From Streptomyces sp. 130 (GTDB taxonomy: Bacteria; Actinomycetota; Actinomycetes; Streptomycetales; Streptomycetaceae): 64,000 nucleotides of DNA. The translations under genes were made by a program, and so were the position numbers. The stretch spans positions 1-64,000 of the forward strand of contig NZ_VJNO01000025.1 of the NCBI RefSeq assembly GCF_007096885.1, written 5' to 3'. Shown here one piece after another: positions 8,246 to 16,814 of the stretch (position 1 is its first letter; the number at the start of each line of letters is the position of its first letter). The notes under the pieces are model-generated. The model made no database searches, was not told the origin of the DNA, and worked only from the letters and a program-made list of their open reading frames with translations.

Positions 8246-9232
8246 ATGAACGGCTTCGACATCACCGGATGGGGCATCTCCGTCCCTGAGAAGGTGGTCA
8301 CCAGTGCGGAGCTCGCCGAGCGCTTCGGCGTCGACGAGCACTGGATCACCAGCCGGTGCGGGATCAGTGAACGGCGCGCCGTCGGGCCCGGCCAGACGAC
8401 AGCCTCGCTGGCCGTCGAGGCCGGCCGGCGCGCCCTCGCCAAGGCGGGCCTGAGCGGCGGCGACATCGCTCATCTGATCGTCGCCACCGCCACGCCCGAG
8501 CAGCCCTCGCCGGCGACGTCCGCGTTCGTCCACCACGAACTGGGCATCGCCGGCAGCGCGCACGACGTCAACTCCGAGTGCGCGGGCTTCGTCTACGGGC
8601 TCGTCTCCGCGATGGCCCTCATCGCGATCGACCCCCGGCCGATCCTGCTCATCGGCTCCGACACCCACACGCTGACCGCGAACCCCGCCGACCGGGACCT
8701 GTCGATCCTGGTCGGGGACGGCGCGGGAGCCGTCGTGCTCGTCCCCGCGGCCGACAGCAACGTCCTGGCCTGGAACCTGGGCGCGGACGGCAGCTGCACC
8801 GGCAGCCTCAAGGTCCTCGCGGGCGGCAGCCGTATGCCCACCACCGAGGAAACGGTGCGCCAGGGTCTGCACTACGCGCAGATCAACGGGAACGAGATCT
8901 ACCTGAACGCCGTGCGGTACACCGTCCGCACGGTCCGGGAGACGCTGAAGAACGCCAAGGTCGAGGCGGCCGACGTGCGCCACGTCATCCCGCACCAGGC
9001 CAACATCCGCATCATCAACTCGATCCTCAGCCACACCGGGCTGCGGCCCGAGGCCCTGGTCGCCAACCTGCACAAGTACGGGAACACGGCCTCCGCCTCC
9101 ATCCCGATCGCCCTCGCCGAGGCGCTGGACGAGGGCCGCGTCCAGAACGGCGACCTGGTCCTGTTGGCCGGCTTCGGCGCAGGCATGACCTGGGGCTCCA
9201 TGCTCCTCGAATGGCGCGGAGGGACACGATGA
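8246..9232 (+). CDS. 3-oxoacyl-ACP synthase III (FabH-like ketosynthase)
   Basis: This 328-residue thiolase-fold enzyme has the complete KSIII triad: Cys112 in NSECAGF, His250 in IPHQAN and Asn280 in KYGNTAS. FabH-type enzymes condense an acyl-CoA or other unusual starter with malonyl-ACP. The start is ten bases after the carrier-protein stop with little ribosome site of its own, which suggests coupled translation. The stop overlaps the next gene by ATGA. Its role here is probably to start or offload a short chain on the adjacent carrier protein; the starter is not evident. Confidence 0.9.
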   Translation: MNGFDITGWGISVPEKVVTSAELAERFGVDEHWITSRCGISERRAVGPGQTTASLAVEAGRRALAKAGLSGGDIAHLIVATATPEQPSPATSAFVHHELGIAGSAHDVNSECAGFVYGLVSAMALIAIDPRPILLIGSDTHTLTANPADRDLSILVGDGAGAVVLVPAADSNVLAWNLGADGSCTGSLKVLAGGSRMPTTEETVRQGLHYAQINGNEIYLNAVRYTVRTVRETLKNAKVEAADVRHVIPHQANIRIINSILSHTGLRPEALVANLHKYGNTASASIPIALAEALDEGRVQNGDLVLLAGFGAGMTWGSMLLEWRGGTR

Positions 9233-9984
9233 GTACGCAGAAGCCCGCCGGTACCCGGCCCGAGCACCCCGTCGCCCTGGTGACGGGCGCCTCCGGCGGC
9301 CTCGGCCAGGCGCTGGCGATCGAACTGGACGCGCTCGGCTGCAAGGTGGCCGTCCACTACAACAGCGCGAAGGACGCCGCGCTCGCGGTGCAGGAGAAGC
9401 TCACCAACGACTCCGTCCTCGTCACCGGCGACGTCGGCTCCTACGAGGCCGTCACGGCGATGCACGAGCGGATCGCCGAGCAGCTGGGCCCGGTCGACGT
9501 CCTCGTCAACAACGGCGCGATCCGCCGTGACCAGGTCATGGCGATGCAGAAGCCCGAGGACTGGGCGGCGGTGATCCAGACCAACCTCATCGGCTCCTTC
9601 CACACGGCCCGGGTGTGCGTCCCGCACATGCTGCGCAAGCGGTGGGGCCGGGTGATCAACGTGGTCTCGCCGTCGGGTCTGATCGCGACGGCCGGACAGA
9701 CCGCGTACTCCGCGTCGAAGGCCGGCCTGATCGGCTTCACCCGGACCCTGGCCGCCGAGTGCGGGCGGCGGGGCGTCACGGTCAACGCGCTCTCGCCCGG
9801 ATTCATGATCACCGGTATGACCCAGACCCTCCCCGAGCACGTGGTGGAGTCGATGGAGAAGAAGGCGCCGGTGCCCCGCTTCGTGACCGTGGAGGAAGTC
9901 GCGCGCAGCTCCGCCCTCTTCCTCGACCAGGACTGTATGACCGGCCAGGTCATCAGTATCGACAGCGGCGTCACCATCACCTGA
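9229..9984 (+). CDS. 3-oxoacyl-ACP reductase (FabG-like SDR)
   Basis: This 251-residue classical short-chain dehydrogenase has the NADP motif TGASGGLG at residues 19-26, the NNGA motif near 94, a catalytic Ser at 147-149 and Tyr160/Lys164 in YSASK. FabG enzymes reduce a 3-ketoacyl-ACP to the 3-hydroxy form. Its start overlaps the KSIII stop (ATGA). It ends the ACP-KSIII-KR set and is followed by a repeat tract and a strong terminator. It would reduce the KSIII product before the MaoC-like dehydratase acts, if the two sub-pathways are joined. Confidence 0.88.
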   Translation: MSTQKPAGTRPEHPVALVTGASGGLGQALAIELDALGCKVAVHYNSAKDAALAVQEKLTNDSVLVTGDVGSYEAVTAMHERIAEQLGPVDVLVNNGAIRRDQVMAMQKPEDWAAVIQTNLIGSFHTARVCVPHMLRKRWGRVINVVSPSGLIATAGQTAYSASKAGLIGFTRTLAAECGRRGVTVNALSPGFMITGMTQTLPEHVVESMEKKAPVPRFVTVEEVARSSALFLDQDCMTGQVISIDSGVTIT

Positions 9985-9990
9985 TATCCA

Positions 9991-10080
9991 CCCAGGGGGC
10001 TTTCCTCGGAAGGCCCCCTGGGGAAGTCCCCTGGGAAGGCCCCCTGGGAAAACCCCCTGGGGGAAGACCCCTGGGAAAAG
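9991..10080. repeat. Iterated CCCCCTGGGAA repeats with hairpin
   Basis: About six imperfect copies of a unit resembling CCCCTGGGAA follow each other with little spacing. The first two form an inverted pair (CCAGGGGGCTTTCC at 9992-10005 against GGAAGGCCCCCTGG at 10008-10021, one mismatch), so the tract can fold into alternative hairpins. It may reinforce termination after the ketoreductase gene or be a slippage-generated microsatellite. I know of no assigned function. Confidence 0.6.
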
Positions 10081-10089
10081 GTTCCGCAC

Positions 10090-10149
10090 GAAACGTCCGC
10101 GGAATGCTCCTGCGAAATCCGGTTCGCAGGAGCATTCCGCGGACGTTTC
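10090..10149. terminator. Perfect 27-bp bidirectional terminator
   Basis: Positions 10090-10116 and 10123-10149 are exact inverted copies with a six-base loop (ATCCGG). The arms end in GAAAC/GTTTC. It lies between convergent genes (ketoreductase on plus, SARP on minus) and is an unusually long perfect stem. Confidence 0.85.
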
Positions 10150-10165
10150 CCTGCCCGGCCAGGGC

Positions 10166-11023
10166 CTACGCGGCCGGCGGGAGCAGGGGCTCGTACGCGC
10201 TCATCAGGAGCGGGTCGATGCCGGCCGGGCCCCCGTACGGGGACACCGCACGGGCCGCCTCGCGGGCCGGGTCGGGCTCGCGGAGCAGGCCCAGATAGAG
10301 CGTCTGGGTGGACGGGGCGGGCTCTATGCCCAGCTCGTCCGACAGGAGCTCGCGCAGCTGCTGGTAGACGCGCAGCGCGTCGGCCCGGTTGCCGGCGGCG
10401 GCGTGCGCCGTCATCCGGCAGCGGTGCGCGCTCTCCCGGAACGGCGCCCTGCGCACCGCCTCGTCGGCGTACCGCAGGGCGTGGTGGCTGTTGCCGAGGG
10501 CGGCGGCCGAGGCGCTGGACAGCTCCAGGGCGCTCAGGCGTACCGCCTCGATGCGCTCGCGGGTGGTGTTCACCCACTCGCCCTCGTGGGCGGGCAGGAA
10601 CGCGCCGCGCAGATTGGCGACCGCGCCGGAGGCGAGTTGCAGGGCCACCGCGTGCGCGCCCTCCCGGCACGCCTGCCGGGCCTCGGAGACCGACGCCTCG
10701 GCCGTCTCCACATCGGTGAGCGCGTCGCTCGGCAGATGCAGCAGGTAGCGCCCGCTCTGGGCGACCAGCGGCGTCTCGCCGGGCTTCTGGTGTGCGCTGG
10801 TGACGAAGGACCGCACCCGGCTGACGACACTGCGCAGCGCGGACGCCCAGGTGTCGGGCAGGCCCTGCGGCCACAGCGTGTCCGCGAGCTGGTCGCGGCT
10901 GGTGCCCGCGGAACGCTCCAGGACGAGCCGGGCGAAGGCGATTTGGGCCTGTGCGCTCGACAGGTGCCGGGGCGGTTCCGCCTCGTGCTCGATGCTGACA
11001 AGTCCTACGAGCCGGATCAACAC
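10166..11023 (-). CDS. SARP-family transcriptional activator (BTAD domain)
   Basis: This 285-residue protein has the layout of a small streptomycete antibiotic regulatory protein: an OmpR-like winged helix over about residues 1-90 (ending SRVRSFV) and a bacterial transcriptional activation domain over about 95-245. I start it at GTG 11023, where GGGGGAG lies seven bases upstream and the protein then begins LIRLVG, as SARPs do. An ATG at 11107 would add 28 atypical residues. SARPs bind heptamer direct repeats near the -35 region and switch on their cluster. It sits inside the cluster and faces the divergent oxoamine synthase promoter, so it is the likely pathway-specific activator. Confidence 0.85.
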   Translation of the reverse strand: MLIRLVGLVSIEHEAEPPRHLSSAQAQIAFARLVLERSAGTSRDQLADTLWPQGLPDTWASALRSVVSRVRSFVTSAHQKPGETPLVAQSGRYLLHLPSDALTDVETAEASVSEARQACREGAHAVALQLASGAVANLRGAFLPAHEGEWVNTTRERIEAVRLSALELSSASAAALGNSHHALRYADEAVRRAPFRESAHRCRMTAHAAAGNRADALRVYQQLRELLSDELGIEPAPSTQTLYLGLLREPDPAREAARAVSPYGGPAGIDPLLMSAYEPLLPPAA

Positions 11024-11241
11024 GTCGACACTCCCCCTGCGGCAGATCAGGAACCGAGCGGGGAACACGGCCGTTGCTTTCGCTTTGCGCCGTTCAGTTC
11101 TCGCCATTCCCCGTGATGTCGACGTGACCTTCGCAGGGGCGTTCAGGCCGTGTCAATTGAGCCCGGGAACATACCGGGGAGAATGAGTGGAAGCCCAAGT
11201 TCCGCTGAATCGATGCTCCATGATTCCCCGCCTCTCCACGC

Positions 11242-11293
11242 ATTCACCAGGGGATTTCTAGTGAATCACGAGCGGATTCGAGCGTAATTCGAG
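11242..11293 (+). promoter_or_regulatory. Candidate SARP-binding phased repeats
   Basis: In the 376-base gap between the SARP and oxoamine synthase genes, two exact ATTCGAG heptamers start at 11276 and 11287, 11 bases apart. Weaker relatives continue the phase upstream at 11265 (ATCACGA), 11254 (ATTTCTA) and 11242 (ATTCACC). SARPs bind such direct repeats on one face of the helix at 11-base spacing. No clear -10 box is evident downstream. The rest of the gap shows nothing I can assign. Confidence 0.45.
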
Positions 11294-11399
11294 AAGGGCT
11301 CCGGCCCTCTTGTTGCGGCGGCGTTGCGGAGCGCGGCGTAGAAATCCTGTCATGAATAGGCCGTTCGCCGGCCGACTGAATCAGCCTGAGGAGACCCAC

Positions 11400-12617
11400 G
11401 TGAACGCAACCGGAGGTTGGGAACGGCTGGCGCCGAAGCTGGCCGCCACGAACAGGCGTGTGGCGGCACTGGAGTCCGAGCCGGAGCGCCGCAACAGTTT
11501 CGTCTCCTACACGGTCGAGCGGGACAGCGCCTACGCCGATCTCGACGGCCAACGGCTGCTGATGATGTCCGGCTACAGCTACCTGGGCCTGGGCGGCGAC
11601 GAACGCGTCGTCGCCGCCGCCAAGGCCGCCGTCGACCTGTACGGCAGCGGCAACCACGGTGTGCGCGCCCTGGCCGGGACCATCCCGCTGCACGAGGAGC
11701 TGGAGGCCGAGGTCGCGAGCTTCGCGGACCGCGAGGCGTCGATGGTCTTCAGCTCGGGCTACGCGGCGAACGTGGGCACCGTCGGCGGTCTCGTCGGCGC
11801 CGGCGACACCGTCTTCATCGACAAGTACGACCACGCCTCCATCGTGGACGGCTGCCGGCTCTCCGGCGCCACCGTCACCCGGTTCCGGCACAACGACGTC
11901 GACCACCTCGACCGGCGTCTGGCCGCCGCCTCGCCCGACGGGGTGCGGCTCGTCATCGTCGACAGCGTCTACTCCATGGACGGCGACATCGCCCCGCTGC
12001 CCGAACTGCGCAAGGTGTGCGACGAGCACAACGCGCTGCTCATGGTGGACGAGGCCCACGCGCTCGGCGTCATCGGCGCCACCGGGCGCGGCATCGAGGA
12101 GCACTTCGACCACCGGGTGAAGGCCGACGTCAAGCTCGGCACCCTGTCCAAGGGCATCCCGTCCATGGGCGGCTGGGTCACCGGCCCCGCCGAACTGATC
12201 GGCCACCTGCGCTACGCCGCCCGGCCGTTCCTGTTCTCCGCCGCCCTCGCCCCGGCCCAGGCCGCGGCCGCCCTGGAGAGCCTGCGCATCCTGCGGCGCG
12301 AACCGGAGCGGGTCACCCACATCCAGCGCGAGTCCGCCCGCCTGCGCGCCCTGGTCAACGCCCAGGGGCTGCGTACCCAGGACAGCGTGACCGCGGTGCT
12401 GCCGCTGATCGCCGGCTCCGACGAGAAGGCGTACGACCTGGCCACCGCCTGCCGCCGCAACGGCGTCATCGGCATCCCCGTGGTCACCCCGGCCGTCCCC
12501 AACGACCTGGCCCGGCTGCGGATCGCGGTGACCGCGCGGCACACGCCCGAGGACATCGACTTCGCCGCCGACGCGTTCATCAAGTCCGCCCGCGAGTGCG
12601 GCATCATCCCGGCCTGA
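11400..12617 (+). CDS. Alpha-oxoamine synthase (PLP, KBL/AONS family)
   Basis: This 405-residue fold-type I PLP enzyme of the 8-amino-7-oxononanoate/2-amino-3-ketobutyrate/serine palmitoyl family has the ring-stacking His145 in DHASIVDG, Asp217/His220 in VDEAH and the Schiff-base Lys251 in GTLSKGIP. These enzymes join an amino acid to an acyl thioester with loss of CO2, giving an alpha-aminoketone. GTG 11400 has GGAG eight bases upstream; an ATG at 11352 in frame lacks one. In prodiginine clusters a relative makes the second pyrrole from a carrier-bound acyl chain and serine. The nearby carriers, KS and AMP ligase make a similar role plausible here. Confidence 0.88.
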   Translation: MNATGGWERLAPKLAATNRRVAALESEPERRNSFVSYTVERDSAYADLDGQRLLMMSGYSYLGLGGDERVVAAAKAAVDLYGSGNHGVRALAGTIPLHEELEAEVASFADREASMVFSSGYAANVGTVGGLVGAGDTVFIDKYDHASIVDGCRLSGATVTRFRHNDVDHLDRRLAAASPDGVRLVIVDSVYSMDGDIAPLPELRKVCDEHNALLMVDEAHALGVIGATGRGIEEHFDHRVKADVKLGTLSKGIPSMGGWVTGPAELIGHLRYAARPFLFSAALAPAQAAAALESLRILRREPERVTHIQRESARLRALVNAQGLRTQDSVTAVLPLIAGSDEKAYDLATACRRNGVIGIPVVTPAVPNDLARLRIAVTARHTPEDIDFAADAFIKSARECGIIPA

Positions 12618-12663
12618 CCGGCCGGTCCACGCCCCGGGACACCGGACGGAGACGAGACCGAAG

Positions 12664-13914
12664 ATGACAGCCGCAGCCTCCCACCGCACCCCCGTGGTGA
12701 TCACCGGGATCGGTGTGGTCACCCCGGCGGGGTGCACCCCCGAGGCCCTGTGGGCCGCGCTCCGCGCCGGCCGTTCCACCGCAGCCCCGCTCGACCACCT
12801 GGACCTCTCCCGCCACCGGGTCCGGATCGGCTGCCGGGTCAGCGGACTCGACACCCAGGGCCCCGACGCCCCGGTGTCCGCCAAGGACGCCCGGCGCATG
12901 GACCCCTTCGCGCTGTACGGCACCACGGCGGCGCTGGCCGCCCACCGCGACGCCGGCGCCCCCGTGCCCGAGCCCGGGCGCACCGCGATCGTCGTCGGCA
13001 ACGCGGTGGGCGGGCGCGCCACCAGCGACCGCGAGTCCGCGCACTACAGCGAGGCGGGCCCGCACCGGGTCAACCCGCTGATGCCGCTGCTGACCATGCC
13101 GAACGCGGCGGCCGCCCAGATCGCCATGCGGCTCGGCTGGACCGGCCCCGCGACCACCATCGCCACCACCTGCGCCAGCGGTGTCGACGCGATCGGGCAC
13201 GCCACCGCGCTCCTTCGCTCGCACCAGGCGGACGTGGCGATCGCGGGCGGCTGCGAGTCCACCCTGACCCCGGTCACCCTCGCCGCCTTCGGCAACCTGA
13301 ACGCGGTCTCCGGGCGCAACGACGACCCGGCGCACGCCTCCCGCCCCTTCGACCGGGACCGTGACGGGTTCGTCATGGGGGAGGGGGCCGGCTTCGTCGT
13401 CCTGGAACGCCTCGACGACGCGCTGGCCCGGGGCGCCCGCGCCTACGCCCGGATCGCCGGATACGCGGCCACCTCGGACGCGTACCACCTGTCGATGCCG
13501 CTGGCCGACGGGGCCGGCGCGGTCGCCGCGATGACCGGCGCGCTCACCGCCGCCGGGCTCGCCCCCGACGAGATCGCCCACATCAACGCGCACGGCACCT
13601 CGACCCCGCACAACGACCGCGCCGAGGCCACGGCCCTCGCCAAGGTCTTCGGCGCCGACGGGCCGCCCGTCACCGCCCCCAAGGGCGTCATCGGCCACCT
13701 CATCGGAGCGGCCGGCGCCGTCGAGATCATCGCCGCCGTCCAGGCGATGCGCGCCCAAGAGGTGCCGCCCACCGCCAACCACGAACACCTGGAGCCAGGA
13801 ATGGAGATCGACGTGGTGCACACCAGTCCACGGCCCGTCGCCCTGGGACCCGCGCTGTCGAACTCCTTCGGCTTCGGCGGCCACAACGCGAGCATGGTGG
13901 TGGCGCCGGTATGA
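12664..13914 (+). CDS. 3-oxoacyl-ACP synthase II (FabF-like ketosynthase)
   Basis: This 416-residue ketosynthase has the full Cys-His-His triad: Cys170 in TTCASGVD, His310 in INAHGTST and His345 in GVIGHLIG. It should be a working condensing enzyme, elongating a carrier-bound acyl or aminoacyl group with malonyl-ACP. Its start follows a GGAGACGAGACCGAAG stretch. The stop overlaps the dehydratase start (ATGA). In prodiginine-type logic a free-standing KS extends pyrrolyl-carrier; that role fits its place between the oxoamine synthase and the AMP ligase/ACP pair (inference). Confidence 0.9.
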   Translation: MTAAASHRTPVVITGIGVVTPAGCTPEALWAALRAGRSTAAPLDHLDLSRHRVRIGCRVSGLDTQGPDAPVSAKDARRMDPFALYGTTAALAAHRDAGAPVPEPGRTAIVVGNAVGGRATSDRESAHYSEAGPHRVNPLMPLLTMPNAAAAQIAMRLGWTGPATTIATTCASGVDAIGHATALLRSHQADVAIAGGCESTLTPVTLAAFGNLNAVSGRNDDPAHASRPFDRDRDGFVMGEGAGFVVLERLDDALARGARAYARIAGYAATSDAYHLSMPLADGAGAVAAMTGALTAAGLAPDEIAHINAHGTSTPHNDRAEATALAKVFGADGPPVTAPKGVIGHLIGAAGAVEIIAAVQAMRAQEVPPTANHEHLEPGMEIDVVHTSPRPVALGPALSNSFGFGGHNASMVVAPV

Positions 13915-14801
13915 CGACCACCCCCCAGACCACCGCCCAGGCCGCTGCCGGGGCCACCCCCCAGGCCACCCCCCAGGCCGCCGTCCAGCCCCGCACCGCG
14001 ATCCGCACCCTCACCGCCGACGAGGTGGCCGCCTTCCGGGCCGCCGTCCGCGCGGACCTGCCCGCGGCCGAGGCATCCGGCGCCTCACCCGTGCACGCCT
14101 TCGTCCTCGCGCACACCCTCGCCGACGCGACCGTACGCGACCTGGCGGCGGCCGAGCCCGAGCCCGTCTCCGTCGTCCACCTCGGCCAGGACATCCGGAT
14201 CGAGCAGCCCCTGCTGCCCGGCGAGCGGATCACCGTCGCCCTCGACGTGGCCGGCGCCCGCCGCGAACCGAGGGGCACCCGGGTCGCCGTCCGGGCCCGC
14301 CTCACCGGCGCCGACGGCACCCCGCGCGCCGAACTCCTCACCAGCGCGCTGCTCATGGGCGCCGCCGCCATCGTGCCCTTCGGCCAGATCCCGGCACCGG
14401 CCGCGCCCGCCCCGTCCGGCGGGGCCGGGGAGCCGTCCGCCGCCGAGCACCGGCTCACCCCCGCCTGGATACGCGGCTACGCGCACGCCTCCGGCGACCT
14501 CAACCCGATCCACCTGGACGACCGGGCCGCCAAGGACGCCGGGTTCCCCGGCGTCATCGCACACGGGATGAGCGTGCTCGCCCTGGCCGTCGAGGAGATC
14601 GCCGACCGGTACGCGGACGGCGACGTCACCCGCGTCACCGCCGTCAGCGGGCGGTTCTCCGCCCCCGTGGTCCCGGACGTGCCGCTCGCCGTCGAACTCG
14701 CCCCGGACGCCGACCGCACCCTCGTCCGCTTCACCTGCCGCACCCCCTCAGGCATCGCCGTGAAGAGCGGCTGGGCCCAGCTGGCGGGACGGCGGCCATG
14801 A
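13911..14801 (+). CDS. MaoC-like hotdog dehydratase
   Basis: This 296-residue protein is a double-hotdog. The C-terminal half carries the hydratase 2 motif, GDLNPIHLDD near residue 199 followed by GFPGVIAHGM, with the catalytic Asp and His. The N-terminal half resembles the degenerate FAS1-type dehydratase domain. The first ~30 residues are a low-complexity Thr/Gln/Ala tail. It would dehydrate a 3-hydroxyacyl thioester to the enoyl form. It is coupled by ATGA to the KS upstream and to the AMP ligase downstream, so it sits in the core of the plus-strand operon. Confidence 0.85.
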   Translation: MTTTPQTTAQAAAGATPQATPQAAVQPRTAIRTLTADEVAAFRAAVRADLPAAEASGASPVHAFVLAHTLADATVRDLAAAEPEPVSVVHLGQDIRIEQPLLPGERITVALDVAGARREPRGTRVAVRARLTGADGTPRAELLTSALLMGAAAIVPFGQIPAPAAPAPSGGAGEPSAAEHRLTPAWIRGYAHASGDLNPIHLDDRAAKDAGFPGVIAHGMSVLALAVEEIADRYADGDVTRVTAVSGRFSAPVVPDVPLAVELAPDADRTLVRFTCRTPSGIAVKSGWAQLAGRRP

Positions 14802-16339
14802 CCGCCCCCGGCCCCGCCACCGGGCTGCTCCCCGGCTTCCTCACCCAGGTCCGCGAGCGCCCCGACGCGCCCGCCCTGGTCTGGCACGGCGAGGAGACCA
14901 GCTACCGCGAGCTGTACGAGAGCGCCGGCCGCGAACGCGAGCGCCTCGCCCTGCTCGGGCTGCCGGCCGGTGAACCCGTCGGCATCCTCGCCGAGAAGTC
15001 GCCCGACGCCATCGCGCTCGTCCTCGGCTGCCTGCTCGCCCACCGCCCGTTCCTGCTGCCCTCCCCGCACCTCGGCGAGCAGCTGCTGGACCGGCTGTTC
15101 GCCCAGGCCGGCTGCCGGCACGTGCTGGCCCCGGGCGGCGAACCGCGGAGTGTGCCGGTCCCGGCCCGCTCGGCGGCGTACCCGGTGCCGCCGCGTACCG
15201 CCTTCATGCTCACCACGTCCGGCTCCACCGGGCTGCCCAAGACCGTCCCGCTGGACGAGGGGGCGGTGGACCGGTTCGTCACCTGGGCCGGGCCCGCGTT
15301 CACCATCGCGCCCGGGACCACCGTCCTCAACTACGCGCCGCTCAACTTCGACCTGTGCTTCCTCGACGTGTGGACGACCCTCGCGCACGGCGGCCGGGTC
15401 GTCCTCGTGGACCCGGACAAGGCCGTCGACGGACGCCACCTGCTCGACCTGCTGCTGCGCCACGACGTCGAGATCGTCCAGGCCGTGCCGATGTTCTACC
15501 GGCTCGTGCTGGACGCCGCCCGCCGGGCCGGGGTGCTGCTGCCGTCGGTGCGCCGGGCCGCCTTCACCGGCGACGTCCTGCCCGAACGCGCCCTGGCCGA
15601 GCTGCGCGAGCTGCTGCCCGCCGCCCGCCTCACCAACATCTACGGCTGCACGGAGACCAACGACAGCTTCACGTACGACGTCGACACCACGGCCACCGTC
15701 TTCGGCCCGCTGCCCATCGGCACCCCGCTCCCCGGGGTCTCCGTGCTCGTCCTGGACGCCGACGGCCACGAGGTCACCGGCCCCGGCGCCGGCGAGCTGC
15801 ACGTGCGGACCCCCTTCCAGACCGCCGGCTACCTCGACCCGGCCCGCAGCCGGGACCGGTTCACCGGCCACCCGCTCGGCCACGACGACGGCACCTGGTT
15901 CCGCACCGGCGACCTCGTACGGCGCGACGCCGACGGGCTGCTGTATCTGACCGGGCGCAGCGACTTCCAGGTCAAGGTGCGCGGCGTCGCCGTCAACACC
16001 GCCGAGATCGAGCAGGTGCTGCTGAGCCACCCCGACGTCCTGGAGGCCGGTGTCGCGGCCGAGCCCGACCCGCTCACCGGCAAACGGCTCGTCGCCGGGG
16101 TGCGGCGCGCACCCGGCAGCGGCCTCAACAGCCTGCTCCTGAAGGAGCACTGCGCCCGCGCCCTGCCCAGGGCGGCCGTCCCCGGCGTCCTGCGCATCAC
16201 CGACGAACCACTGCCCAAGACCGCCACCGGAAAGGTCGACCGCACCGCGCTCGACCGGCTGAGCGGGCCGTCCCGGCCGCCGTCCCCGGCGCCGGACCAC
16301 TCCCGCCGGCTGACCACCGTAGAAGGAAGGACGTCATGA
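14798..16339 (+). CDS. Free-standing amino-acid AMP ligase (adenylation enzyme)
   Basis: This 513-residue ANL-family enzyme shows the core motifs in order: LTTSGSTGLPKT near residue 141, NFDLCFLDVW near 182 (the Asp that holds a substrate amino group in NRPS adenylation domains), YGCTETND near 283, FRTGDL near 367, GRSDFQVKVRG near 386, and PKTATGKVDR with the catalytic Lys near 472. The conserved Asp suggests an amino acid substrate rather than a fatty acid. Paired with the next-door carrier and the dehydrogenase at 20517, it looks like the prolyl-AMP ligase of pyrrole-2-carboxyl systems, but specificity is unproven. Overlaps by ATGA on both sides show tight coupling. Confidence 0.82.
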   Translation: MTAPGPATGLLPGFLTQVRERPDAPALVWHGEETSYRELYESAGRERERLALLGLPAGEPVGILAEKSPDAIALVLGCLLAHRPFLLPSPHLGEQLLDRLFAQAGCRHVLAPGGEPRSVPVPARSAAYPVPPRTAFMLTTSGSTGLPKTVPLDEGAVDRFVTWAGPAFTIAPGTTVLNYAPLNFDLCFLDVWTTLAHGGRVVLVDPDKAVDGRHLLDLLLRHDVEIVQAVPMFYRLVLDAARRAGVLLPSVRRAAFTGDVLPERALAELRELLPAARLTNIYGCTETNDSFTYDVDTTATVFGPLPIGTPLPGVSVLVLDADGHEVTGPGAGELHVRTPFQTAGYLDPARSRDRFTGHPLGHDDGTWFRTGDLVRRDADGLLYLTGRSDFQVKVRGVAVNTAEIEQVLLSHPDVLEAGVAAEPDPLTGKRLVAGVRRAPGSGLNSLLLKEHCARALPRAAVPGVLRITDEPLPKTATGKVDRTALDRLSGPSRPPSPAPDHSRRLTTVEGRTS

Positions 16340-16593
16340 GCAACACCGCCACCATCAAGCAGTTCCTGATCGAGGAGTTCCTGCCGGACCTCACCCAGGA
16401 CCAACTCGCCGACGACCAGGACCTGCTGTCGAGCGGAGCCATCGACTCGCTCGGCCTGCTCAAGCTGATCGCCTGGGTGGAGGACCGCTTCGGGCTCGCC
16501 GTGGACGACACGGACCTCGACCCCAACAACTTCCGCAGCGTCACCGCCATCGACACCTTCGTCGCGACCGCGCGCCAGGGGGTGAGCGGCTAG
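16336..16593 (+). CDS. Peptidyl/acyl carrier protein 2
   Basis: This 85-residue carrier protein has Ser38 in the phosphopantetheine site GAIDSLGLL. Its start overlaps the AMP ligase stop by ATGA after a GAAGGAAGG ribosome site, so the ligase probably loads this carrier. It differs from the carrier at 7981 in sequence and partners, and is closer in style to the stand-alone carriers of proline-to-pyrrole systems. A MITE-like element follows 17 bases after the stop. Confidence 0.88.
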   Translation: MSNTATIKQFLIEEFLPDLTQDQLADDQDLLSSGAIDSLGLLKLIAWVEDRFGLAVDDTDLDPNNFRSVTAIDTFVATARQGVSG

Positions 16594-16610
16594 GGCCGGT
16601 CTTCGCACCA

Positions 16611-16811
16611 GGGGCCTTTCGTTCGGGCCATGCCGGGCTCGCGGGCCCTTGCACCGCGCCTCGCGGCGTTGTCGTCCCTCACCAACGCCCCTTCCCCGAG
16701 TCCTGGGCCGCGCTCGAACAGGGGAGACCCCACCCGTCTCGATCCTCCGCTTTGCGACGCACGGCACCAGAGCCCGCTCCCCGATCCGGCCTGACCCGAA
16801 CGAAAGGCCCT
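16611..16811. mobile_element. MITE-like element with 26-bp inverted repeats
   Basis: The ends 16611-16636 and 16786-16811 are inverted copies matching at 23 of 26 positions (core GGCCTTTCGTTCGGG). Both sides are flanked by ACCA (16607-16610 and 16812-16815), which may be a 4-bp target duplication. The ~150-base interior has no credible gene. The right repeat contains CGAAAGG, which now serves as ribosome site for the following gene, and the second ACCA provides the A of its ATG. It is probably a non-autonomous transposon inserted into the operon. Confidence 0.65.
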
Positions 16812-16814
16812 ACC

